The translations under genes were made by a program, and so were the position numbers. Positions 1-5,677 of a stretch of DNA of 5,772 bases are shown here, piece after piece. The stretch comes from Chloroflexota bacterium (GTDB lineage Bacteria > Chloroflexota > Limnocylindria > Limnocylindrales > CSP1-4). Under the pieces are notes generated by a model that searched no databases, was not told the origin of the DNA, and saw nothing but the letters and a program-made list of their open reading frames with translations. Location of the stretch: positions 1 through 5,772 of the forward strand of contig VBFZ01000117.1 of NCBI GenBank assembly GCA_005880805.1. Direction: 5' to 3'. The first letter of the stretch is position 1. Each line of letters begins with the position of its first letter.

Positions 1-233
1 CACGACGCCAGGAACGCCCGGCAGCCACGCCTATCAGCCCTTTGCCGGCGGGTCTCCAAGCCGGGCGCGCTGGTGGGGTAGTTGGTCGTCCCCTCGAACG
101 CGTCGTGGCCGCGCTCGATCGCCTCGTCGAGCTGGAGCCCGACACCAGCCGCGGGCGGATCCGCGTACATCGCGTCCGGAATGGCGCGGTGATCCGGCCG
201 CACGCGCTCGCCGAGGGTGATCCGTGCCGTCAT
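1..233 (-). CDS. Partial unrecognised protein, N-terminal part, cut by the left edge
   Basis: An open frame starts at ATG 233-231 and stays open for 77 codons until the window ends. Two things argue that it is real. An AAGG (243-240) lies 6 bases before the ATG, and by my count 67 of 77 codons end in G or C. The competing minus-strand frame that stops near position 34 gives an Arg/Pro/Ser-rich translation typical of a shadow. The visible part is hydrophilic, begins MTARITLGER, and has no signal peptide or membrane segment. It contains a short acidic, probably helical stretch (LQLDEAIERGHDAFEG, about residues 33-48) followed by TTNYPTSAPG. The last 15 or so codons (from about position 45 down) are poorer: two AGG codons, several A/T-ending codons and an Arg-rich product. 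A frameshift there, or a different true frame, is possible. I do not recognise the family. It is divergent from the Rieske gene. Confidence 0.5.
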   Translation of the reverse strand, partial: MTARITLGERVRPDHRAIPDAMYADPPAAGVGLQLDEAIERGHDAFEGTTNYPTSAPGLETRRQRADRRGCRAFLAS

Positions 234-237
234 CTCG

Positions 238-243
238 CACCTT
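238..243 (-). promoter_or_regulatory. Ribosome binding site of the left-edge partial gene
   Basis: On the minus strand AAGGTG reads from 243 to 238. Its AAGG core ends 6 bases before ATG 233-231, a normal spacing. It supports that start and that reading frame over the overlapping minus-strand frame that begins at 267. Confidence 0.4.
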
Positions 244-380
244 GTAGACGGCGGGGTGGTTGTGCATCTCGGGACCCGCGGGATCGGCCTGAGGCTAGCC
301 GGTGCCCCGACGCACCGCGCACCGTCGCTGGATGCGAAATTCGGTACGTCCTCGCGGGTCCCAACAGCACTGCGCAGGAT

Positions 381-409
381 TTGACGCCTTCCGCTCGCGC
401 GGGCATTGT
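381..409 (+). promoter_or_regulatory. Possible sigma70-type promoter for the Rieske gene
   Basis: TTGACG at 381-386 matches five of six bases of the -35 consensus. After a 17-base spacer comes CATTGT at 404-409, which keeps the A at the second and the T at the sixth position of a -10 element but is otherwise poor. Transcription would begin near 415, giving a leader of about 65 bases before ATG 479. The location between two divergent genes suits a promoter. The weak -10 element makes this tentative. Confidence 0.28.
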
Positions 410-464
410 CGGGAACTGAGGCCCCCTGGACGTGTCACCTGGCGATAGGTCGAAGTGGTCCTTC

Positions 465-471
465 GAGGAGG
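465..471 (+). promoter_or_regulatory. Strong ribosome binding site that sets the Rieske start
   Basis: GAGGAGG at 465-471 lies 7 bases before ATG 479-481. This is a near-ideal Shine-Dalgarno sequence at ideal spacing. It lies inside the longer version of the reading frame that begins at GTG 455, so it argues that translation starts at 479 and that the eight extra N-terminal residues are not made. Confidence 0.8.
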
Positions 472-478
472 TTCGGAG

Positions 479-853
479 ATGCTGAGAACCATCGCGCGCA
501 CGACCGACGTCGCTCCGGGGCACGTGCGGGCGTTCGAGATCCGTGAGCAGGGCGCCAAAGCGGTCGGTAAGAGCCGGATCCCGCTCCTAAGGACGATCGG
601 GCCCGGCCGCTCCAGGGGAACGCGGATCACCCTTGCGAACGTGGCAGGGACGCTCTTCGCCATCGACGACACGTGCACCCACAGGGGTTGCTCGCTGGGT
701 GATGGGAAGCTCGACGAGTCCACGGTCCAGTGTGCCTGCCACGGAAGCCGCTTCGACGTCACGAGCGGTGCAGTCGTGCGCGGTCCGGCAGAGGACCCTG
801 TGCGCAGCTACCCCGTCCACGTCGCCAACGGCGAGGTCCAGGTCGACCTGTAG
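479..853 (+). CDS. Small soluble Rieske [2Fe-2S] ferredoxin-like protein
   Basis: This 124-residue protein is a one-electron carrier of the Rieske family. The cluster ligands are complete: C66-x-H68, then 16 residues, then C85-x-x-H88. C71 and C87 match the two extra cysteines that form a disulfide across the cluster in bc1/b6f-type and other high-potential Rieske proteins. S90 corresponds to the conserved serine of that type, but the usual Tyr two residues later is F92. The C-terminal part (about 93-124, with GPAEDPVRSYPV) is the usual end of stand-alone Rieske ferredoxins. There is no membrane anchor, Tat signal or oxygenase catalytic domain, so it is probably cytosolic. Most small family members are about 100-110 residues. 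The extra length appears to be a basic, Gly-rich stretch (about 23-47) between the first two expected beta strands. The start at 479 follows a strong GAGGAGG. No oxygenase or reductase partner is visible, so the partner is unknown. The Rieske assignment itself is secure. Confidence 0.9.
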   Translation: MLRTIARTTDVAPGHVRAFEIREQGAKAVGKSRIPLLRTIGPGRSRGTRITLANVAGTLFAIDDTCTHRGCSLGDGKLDESTVQCACHGSRFDVTSGAVVRGPAEDPVRSYPVHVANGEVQVDL

Positions 854-862
854 CTGGCCGCA

Positions 863-878
863 CGCGTCGACGGACGCG
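863..878 (+). terminator. GC-rich hairpin just after the Rieske gene
   Basis: CGCGTC (863-868) and GACGCG (873-878) form a perfect 6-bp stem with a 4-base loop, beginning 10 bases after the Rieske stop codon. It sits where a terminator would, but no T-run follows. It may be a weak or factor-dependent terminator, or an mRNA 3'-end stabiliser. Confidence 0.35.
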
Positions 879-1157
879 CGAATTCCGTGCTGTGCGAGAC
901 ACCACGGACACGCGAACCACCGACGGCGAACCGGATCCATGTGATGGCTGATCGGGTGGGGGCGTCCGGTGGAGCGGCTAGTCAGGCCCGAGGCGATGCC
1001 CCTAAGCGGACAAGCGGCCAGAACGATCGCGCCTCCCTCGATCACGCCACGACCACCATCGATCGACGACCGGCCGTGCCGGCCTACTTCGTGATGCAGG
1101 GGCCGGCGGGCCCAGATCGCCGAGCTTCAATCGAAAGGAAAGCCCTGACGGCATGAA

Positions 1158-1191
1158 CGAGAACCCGCCGGCACGGCCCAGCGGGTTCTCG
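1158..1191. terminator. Hairpin between convergent genes, probable bidirectional terminator
   Basis: CGAGAACCCGC (1158-1168) and GCGGGTTCTCG (1181-1191) are perfect inverted repeats giving an 11-bp stem with a 12-base loop. The element lies 22 bases past the stop codon of the minus-strand SnoaL-like gene and about 300 bases past the Rieske stop, so it could end transcription from both sides. Neither flank has a T-run, as is common for high-GC terminators. A perfect stem this long with a short loop is unlikely by chance in a window this size. Confidence 0.6.
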
Positions 1192-1213
1192 AACCTTGCG
1201 ATTCACCGGGCGT

Positions 1214-1657
1214 TCAGCCCGCCCACGGTAGCTTCGCCGCCCCGAGCTGGCTGAGGATGGCGGCCATGTCCTCGAAGGCCCACTGCTCGCTGATCTTGCC
1301 GTCGTCGGTCACGCGGTAGATATCCACCGCGTCCCAGCGAACCGGCCGGCCCGTCGACGGGATCCCGAGCAGGTTCCCGGTGTGGGTCGCGGTGACGATC
1401 AGGCGCAGGGCAACGAGATCGTCGCTCGCGATGACGTCCTGCACTTCTGAATTGATGTTCTCGAGCGCTCCGACGAACCCTGCGAGGACCGGCACGATGT
1501 TGTCGAGGCCGTTCACGGTGCCCAGGGCGCCGCCGTGCCACGCGACGTCGGCCGTGAAGAAATCGCGGGCGGCCTCCGCGTCGCGGCCGACGAACACACG
1601 CTTCACGTAGTCACGCGCGACGGCGATTCGCTGCTCGGTCGATAACACCTGGATCAC
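1214..1657 (-). CDS. SnoaL-like / NTF2-fold protein (ester cyclase or polyketide cyclase-like)
   Basis: The 147-residue protein has the size and pattern of the SnoaL-like branch of the NTF2 superfamily, a cone-shaped alpha+beta barrel with one small-molecule pocket. An N-terminal helix (about 7-32) leads into DFFTADVAWHGG (32-43) and a helix after NGLDNI (49-54). The family signature follows near 91-126: a strand, GIPSTGRPV (98-106), DAVDIYRV (109-116), DDGKISEQW (118-126). The end is DMAAILSQLG (130-139). Candidate pocket residues are H41, H92, D109 or D112, and E124. Family members include cyclases, hydratases and isomerases acting on polyketide or lipid-like substrates, as well as many proteins of unknown role, so the reaction cannot be named. 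GTG 1657-1655 is preferred because AAGGAG lies 8 bases upstream. The in-frame ATG at 1723 would add 22 unlikely residues. It lies 109 bases downstream of the co-directional hydrolase gene and may share its mRNA. Confidence 0.8.
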   Translation of the reverse strand: MIQVLSTEQRIAVARDYVKRVFVGRDAEAARDFFTADVAWHGGALGTVNGLDNIVPVLAGFVGALENINSEVQDVIASDDLVALRLIVTATHTGNLLGIPSTGRPVRWDAVDIYRVTDDGKISEQWAFEDMAAILSQLGAAKLPWAG

Positions 1658-1665
1658 GTATGCAT

Positions 1666-1671
1666 CTCCTT
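1666..1671 (-). promoter_or_regulatory. Ribosome binding site that sets the SnoaL-like GTG start
   Basis: On the minus strand AAGGAG (1671-1666) is followed by 8 bases and then GTG 1657-1655. The ATG that directly abuts the AAGGAG (1665-1663) is in another frame and meets a stop after three codons. The GTG is therefore the credible start. Having its own binding site means this gene can be translated independently of the upstream hydrolase gene. Confidence 0.7.
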
Positions 1672-1766
1672 CAGGCTGGTGGTTGCGTACGCAATCGTCG
1701 GCCCCGCCGGTGGCCGCTCGCATCCCGGAACTCCACAGTCCGACCCCAGTCGACCGATCGGAATGG

Positions 1767-2741
1767 TCACGCGTGGACCTGGGACCCGTAGCCCAGATCG
1801 AGTCGGATCGACTCCATCAGCCAGAACGACACATCAGCCGTGTAGACATCAGCTGCGGCCAGGACGCCGGTGTACTTCTCGATCACCGGTTGGGCCGCAG
1901 CGCGACTCACGGCGTCGAGATAGTGCTTGACGCCGGCCCAGATGTTCGGGCCGTAGGTCACGAAGATCGGCGTGGGGTCGAAGGTCGCCCACGCGGTACG
2001 GATGCTGGCGTCCAGGTCGGCCATGTACTGCTGATGGGTGACGACGTCGTCGCGCGTCGCGAGCCTGCCCAGGTGTCCGCTGACGAGGGTCTTCCACGGG
2101 TAGGTCAGGGCGACCCCCGGCATCGCCACGTAGCCCCGAATGTCTTCGGACAGGTTGACGACCGAGACCGGCACCCAGCCCGCGTTGACGATGTCGACCA
2201 TCATCAAGGCGTTGTGCTCCGGGAAGTGAATGACGCTGTTGTCCGGCGTGTGGTTGGGGCCGTGCCAGGCCAGCTCGATCCGCTCGTCGCCGATCTCCAA
2301 CCTGCGTCGGTCTGAAAACGTCTCATCCAGCGGGGGCCGGGCCGGGTCGTCGTCGCGGAGGAGGAGCCGCCGGGTTTCCTCCTGCCCGATGCGAACAACC
2401 TCCTTGCCGAACAGCGATGACGCGCCGACATGGTCGGCGTGATGATGTGTGTGGACGAGATACCTGACTGTGCTGCCGACCCCATTCGCCCGGGCGATCT
2501 CGTCGATTGCCCGCTGGAGGTTGTGGCCGATCGTTGGCGGCGCGTCGAACAGGACGACGCCGTCGGACGTCGTCAGGAACGCCGCCTGGTAGACCCCGTC
2601 GGTGACCCAGTAGAGGTTTCGCTCGACTCGGCCGACGTAGTAGCCCTGCTCGTTGAGCGTCGGGCCGAACGCGGTGTTCGGCACCGGGGCATAGTCGGGA
2701 AGGGTCGGGCTCGCTTCAGTAGATACCCGCAGCTCAATCAT
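1767..2741 (-). CDS. Metallo-beta-lactamase-fold hydrolase
   Basis: The 324-residue protein has a complete MBL-fold metal site. H99-x-H101-x-D103-H104 sits in the loop after strand TVRYLVHT. H164 follows in WHGPNHTPDN, D183 in ALMMVDIV is the expected bridging residue, and H223 in LVSGHLG is the last ligand. The pattern predicts a two-metal (commonly zinc) hydrolase. Before it, strands around 43-67 (NLYWVTDGVYQAAFLTTSDG, then VVLFDAPP) are the usual first part of the fold. The roughly 100 residues after H223 are helical and aromatic-rich (YGPNIWAGVKHYL at 263-275), an extension that could shape the substrate pocket. There is no signal peptide, so it is probably cytosolic. The family covers lactonases, thioesterases, beta-lactamases and many unknown hydrolases, and nothing here fixes the substrate. 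ATG 2741-2739 is chosen because AAGGAG lies 6 bases upstream. An ATG at 2813 would add 24 unlikely residues. The gene is divergent from the LAL regulator and leads into the SnoaL-like gene. Confidence 0.88.
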   Translation of the reverse strand: MIELRVSTEASPTLPDYAPVPNTAFGPTLNEQGYYVGRVERNLYWVTDGVYQAAFLTTSDGVVLFDAPPTIGHNLQRAIDEIARANGVGSTVRYLVHTHHHADHVGASSLFGKEVVRIGQEETRRLLLRDDDPARPPLDETFSDRRRLEIGDERIELAWHGPNHTPDNSVIHFPEHNALMMVDIVNAGWVPVSVVNLSEDIRGYVAMPGVALTYPWKTLVSGHLGRLATRDDVVTHQQYMADLDASIRTAWATFDPTPIFVTYGPNIWAGVKHYLDAVSRAAAQPVIEKYTGVLAAADVYTADVSFWLMESIRLDLGYGSQVHA

Positions 2742-2847
2742 CGGTTGCTCCTTGCCCTGCGCTTGAGTTGAGATCGATGCTGGTCGCACCTGGTGGCAGC
2801 TCACATCCCGCAAACCCGTAGTCGTCGACCCGAGTAACGTCTGGACG
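2742..2847. promoter_or_regulatory. Divergent intergenic region between MBL hydrolase and LAL regulator
   Basis: These 106 bases separate two start codons facing away from each other, so they must hold promoters for at least the hydrolase and probably the regulator. I found no -35/-10 pair good enough to call on either strand. The clearest internal structure is a pair of adjacent 10-base blocks (2781-2790 and 2791-2800; TGGTCGCACC and TGGTGGCAGC) matching at eight of ten positions, plus a short tandem TTGAG TTGAG (2763-2772). Either could be a protein-binding site. Its function as a shared control region is inferred from position. Confidence 0.5.
2748..2753 (-). promoter_or_regulatory. Ribosome binding site that sets the MBL hydrolase start
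   Basis: On the minus strand AAGGAG (2753-2748), then six bases, then ATG 2741-2739. This decides against the longer frame beginning at 2813, whose first 24 codons would run through the divergent promoter region. Confidence 0.75.
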
Positions 2848-5631
2848 ATGCTCGAAAAGGTCAGCTACAGCGCACGGCCGCCAGGAGCGCTCGGCCGCTC
2901 TTCGGGCGCGTCGCTGGTGGGCCGCCGCCGCGAGCGCGAGGTACTCGAGCGGCTTCTTCAGTCAGCCGCCAGCGGCGAAAGCGGGGTCCTGGTGGTCCTG
3001 GGTGAGCCGGGAGTCGGCAAGACGGCGTTGCTGGACTTCGCGATCGAGGCGGCTGCCCGCTTCCGCACCGTGCGCACGACCGGCATCGAAAGCGAGGTGG
3101 AGCTGCCGTTTGCGGCGACACAGCAGCTATGCGCGCCGATCCTCGAGCGGCGCCAAGGCCTTCCCGCGCCGCAGCGACTCGCACTCGAAGTCGCGTTCGG
3201 CCTCGCGGATGGACCGGCGCCGAATGCCTTCCTGGTTGGCCTCGCGATCCTCGGTCTGCTTGCCGAAGCGGCGACTGACCGACCCCTGCTCTGCGTGGTC
3301 GACGATGCGCAGTGGCTCGATCGTGCCTCGGCGGCCGCACTCTCGATCGTCGCCCGTCGACTGACCGCCGAGAACGTCGTGCTCCTCGTCGCCGCGCGGG
3401 AGCTCGGGGCAACGTTTGCCGGTCTGCCCGAGCTCACCGTCCGCGGTCTCGGTCGGACCGAGGCACGGACGCTCCTCGAGACCGTCCTGTCGGCGCCGGT
3501 GGATGGGCAGGTGCTCGATCGGGTGGTCGTCGAGACTGGCGGCAACCCGCTGGCGCTGCTCGAACTGCCCCGGGGACTGTCGCCGGCGCAACTCGCCGGC
3601 GGCTTCGGGTTGCCGGCGGCGGTGCCGCTGCACGCAAGCATCGAGGAGCGCTTCATCCGGTGGTTCGCGGCCCTGCCGACCGACGCTCGTCGCTTGGTGC
3701 TGCTCGCGGCCGCCGATCCAACGGGCGATGCGGCGCTCATCTGGCGAGCCGCGGAGCACCTCGGGATCGGGGAGCCCGCGGCGCTCGCTGCCGAGTCGGA
3801 AGGCCTCGTTGTCTTCTCCGAGGCGATCACGTTCCGGCATCCGCTTGTGCGCTCGGCGGTGTACCGCGTGGCTGGAGCCGACGAGCGGAGCGAGGCGCAT
3901 CGCGCAATCGCCGTGTCGATTGATCCGAGCGTCGATCCGGATCGGCGGGCCTGGCACCGGTCCCAGGGTGCGACGATGCCCGACGAGGATGTCGCCAGCG
4001 ACCTCGAGCGGTCCGCCACGCGGGCGCAGGCGCGGGGCGGCGTTGCCGCGGCCGCGGCGTTCCTGGAACGCTCGTCGGCGTTGACGCCCGATCCGGCGCG
4101 TCGAGCCGGGCGCGCGCTCGCCGCAGCACATGCTCGACAACAGGCGGGTGGGCTCGATGACGCGCTCACGCTGGTGGCCAGCGCTGAAGCGGGACCGCTC
4201 GACACGTTCCAGCGAGCTCAAGCGGAGGTTCTCAAGGCTCGGATCCTCTTTGCGTCCGAGCGAGGCCGCGACGCGCCGGTGCTATTGCTGGCCGCCGCGA
4301 AACGACTCGAATCCCTCGATCCGGGGCGTGCGCGCGAGGTCTACCTCGATGCCCTGACTGCCGCCCTGTTCGCCGGCCGGCTGGCTGGCGACTACGACGC
4401 GCGTCGAGTGGCCCGGGCGGTCCGTGATGCGCCGCCGGCGTCGACGGCGGCCCGGCCCGTGGACCTGCTTCTCGAGGGCCTGGCAGTGCTGATCACAGAC
4501 GGCCACGCCGCCGGGAAGCCCATCCTGCGACGGGCTGTAGACGCCTTTCAGGGGGATCGGATCGGCAGCGAGGATCCGCTCAGATGGTTGTGGGTTGCCG
4601 GGCGGACAGCCGGCTTCATCTGGGACTACGAAAGCTGGGACTCGCTCACCGCGAAGCAGGTTCGCGCGGCGCGAGAGGTCGGCGCCATCGCCGAGCTGCC
4701 GTTGGCGCTCTCAACCCGCGTCGGAGTCAAGATCTTCGGGGGTGACCTGCGCGCGGCGGCGGCCCTCGTCGACGAGTCGGATGTCCTCGCATCGGCGATC
4801 GACAGCCGGGTCGTGCCGCCGTACGGACGTCTCTCGGTCACAGCGTTTCGCGGCCGGGAGCATGACCTCCTGGAGATGCTTCGAACCAGCACCGCCGACT
4901 TCATTGCCCGCGGCGAGGGGCTGGGACTCACGCTGGCGCAGTGGGTGACCGCGGCCATGCACAACGGCTTCGGCCGCTACGGCGAGGCCTTCACGGCTGC
5001 CAGCGAGGCGACCCAGAACCCTCGTGAGCTCTGGTTCTCGTCGTTCGGCCTGTTCGAGCTGATCGAGGCAGCCAGCCGAAGCGGTCGCACTCGGCAGGCG
5101 GCAGAAGCCCTGGGGGTCCTGCTCGAATCGACGGATGCGAGCGGCACGCCGTGGGCACTGGGGGTCGAAGCGCGATCGCGGGCGCTCCTCCAGGACGGCG
5201 ACGCAGCGGAGGCCCTGTATCGCCAGGCGATCGAACGCCTGGAGCCGACCCGACTTCAGCTGGATCTGGCGCGTTCCCATCTCCTGTACGGCGAGTGGCT
5301 CCGGCGCGAGCGGCGACGAGTGGACGCCCGGCTGGAGCTGCGGGTTGCCCACGAGATGTTCGCGGACTTCGGGATGGATGCGTTCGCGGAGCGCGCGCGT
5401 ACCGAGCTCGAAGCGACCGGCGAGCATGCCCGGAAGCGAACGGTCGACACGCTCGAGCAACTCACCCCGCAGGAGGCGCAAATAAAACGGCTCGCCGCGC
5501 TCGGCAACACGAACCGGGAAATCGCGGCGCAGCTGTTCATCAGCCCGAGCACTGTCGAATACCACCTGCGAAAGGCGTTCCGGAAGCTCGATGTGTCGTC
5601 GCGAACGCAGTTGGGGCGCAGGCTGCCCTAA
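2848..5631 (+). CDS. LuxR-family large ATP-binding (LAL, MalT-like) transcriptional regulator
   Basis: This 927-residue protein has the three-part build of LAL regulators. The N-terminal part is a STAND-type ATPase: LVGRRRE entry motif (23-29), Walker A GEPGVGKT (52-59), Walker B LLCVVDD (147-153), and the GGNPLALLEL motif (231-240). A winged-helix-like segment with FRHPLVRSAVYR (329-340) follows. Residues about 370-865 are a long Ala/Arg/Leu-rich helical region of likely TPR-like repeats, the expected ligand-sensing and oligomerisation part. The end is a LuxR/GerE helix-turn-helix (872-927), with LTPQE, TNREIAAQLFISPSTVEYHL and FRKLDVSSRTQL. STVEYHLRK (901-909) is the recognition helix. In known members, ligand and ATP drive assembly and DNA binding, usually as activators. 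No response-regulator receiver domain is present. The start at 2848 puts the ATPase entry motif at residue 23, as is usual, but no good Shine-Dalgarno sequence precedes it, so translation may be weak or leaderless. The likely target is the divergent hydrolase/SnoaL-like pair. The inducer is unknown. Confidence 0.93.
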   Translation: MLEKVSYSARPPGALGRSSGASLVGRRREREVLERLLQSAASGESGVLVVLGEPGVGKTALLDFAIEAAARFRTVRTTGIESEVELPFAATQQLCAPILERRQGLPAPQRLALEVAFGLADGPAPNAFLVGLAILGLLAEAATDRPLLCVVDDAQWLDRASAAALSIVARRLTAENVVLLVAARELGATFAGLPELTVRGLGRTEARTLLETVLSAPVDGQVLDRVVVETGGNPLALLELPRGLSPAQLAGGFGLPAAVPLHASIEERFIRWFAALPTDARRLVLLAAADPTGDAALIWRAAEHLGIGEPAALAAESEGLVVFSEAITFRHPLVRSAVYRVAGADERSEAHRAIAVSIDPSVDPDRRAWHRSQGATMPDEDVASDLERSATRAQARGGVAAAAAFLERSSALTPDPARRAGRALAAAHARQQAGGLDDALTLVASAEAGPLDTFQRAQAEVLKARILFASERGRDAPVLLLAAAKRLESLDPGRAREVYLDALTAALFAGRLAGDYDARRVARAVRDAPPASTAARPVDLLLEGLAVLITDGHAAGKPILRRAVDAFQGDRIGSEDPLRWLWVAGRTAGFIWDYESWDSLTAKQVRAAREVGAIAELPLALSTRVGVKIFGGDLRAAAALVDESDVLASAIDSRVVPPYGRLSVTAFRGREHDLLEMLRTSTADFIARGEGLGLTLAQWVTAAMHNGFGRYGEAFTAASEATQNPRELWFSSFGLFELIEAASRSGRTRQAAEALGVLLESTDASGTPWALGVEARSRALLQDGDAAEALYRQAIERLEPTRLQLDLARSHLLYGEWLRRERRRVDARLELRVAHEMFADFGMDAFAERARTELEATGEHARKRTVDTLEQLTPQEAQIKRLAALGNTNREIAAQLFISPSTVEYHLRKAFRKLDVSSRTQLGRRLP

Positions 5632-5655
5632 GCCGGATCGGGACGAATAGCGCCA

Positions 5656-5677
5656 CCCTAGCCGGCGCCCTCTAGGG
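5656..5677 (+). terminator. Weak hairpin after the LAL regulator
   Basis: CCCTAG (5656-5661) and CTAGGG (5672-5677) form a perfect 6-bp stem with a 10-base loop, starting 24 bases after the regulator's stop codon. No T-run follows. The position suits a terminator, but a six-base stem is modest evidence in GC-rich DNA. Confidence 0.35.

Larger units (their letters stand above)
854..1213. other. 360-base intergenic region without a convincing gene
   Basis: This stretch lies between the convergent Rieske and SnoaL-like genes. A plus-strand frame (GTG 887, with ATG 941 inside it, stop 1154-1156) is open. Its product is low-complexity, rich in Ala, Arg, Asp and Pro, and matches no family I know. 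There is no Shine-Dalgarno sequence at a proper distance from its starts, and third-position bias is weak over its first half. A minus-strand frame from 1045 is the shadow of the Rieske gene. What I can support here is a hairpin just after the Rieske stop and a longer hairpin just past the SnoaL-like stop. Confidence 0.5.

Noticed and set aside
271..362. 10-bp inverted repeat (271-280 with 353-362) upstream of the Rieske gene
   Set aside because: The arms are 72 bases apart. By rough estimate one or two such pairs are expected by chance in GC-rich DNA of this length, and nothing else suggests a riboswitch or attenuator.
887..1156. Plus-strand open frame (ATG 941 inside) as a small gene in the 854-1213 gap
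   Set aside because: No ribosome binding site, low-complexity product, no family resemblance, and weak codon-position bias over its first half. A long open frame is expected by chance in GC-rich DNA.
1182..1200. tRNA-like GGTTCGAGAACC on the minus strand, a possible tRNA remnant or attachment site
   Set aside because: The flanking bases do not form a T-arm or acceptor stem. The match is explained by the inverted repeat of the hairpin.
1153..1251. Small plus-strand frame whose ATG overlaps the preceding stop (ATGA)
   Set aside because: It spans the terminator-like hairpin and runs antisense into the 3' end of the SnoaL-like gene. Its product has no recognisable features.
1654..1665. Three-codon upstream mini-ORF (ATG CAT ACG TGA) overlapping the GTG start of the SnoaL-like gene
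   Set aside because: The ATG directly abuts the AAGGAG with no spacer, so initiation there is very unlikely. It is probably coincidental.
2958..4221. Long minus-strand open frames opposite the LAL regulator
   Set aside because: They are shadows of a strongly codon-biased gene. Their products are Arg/Ser/Ala-rich without domains, whereas the plus-strand frame has complete ATPase motifs.
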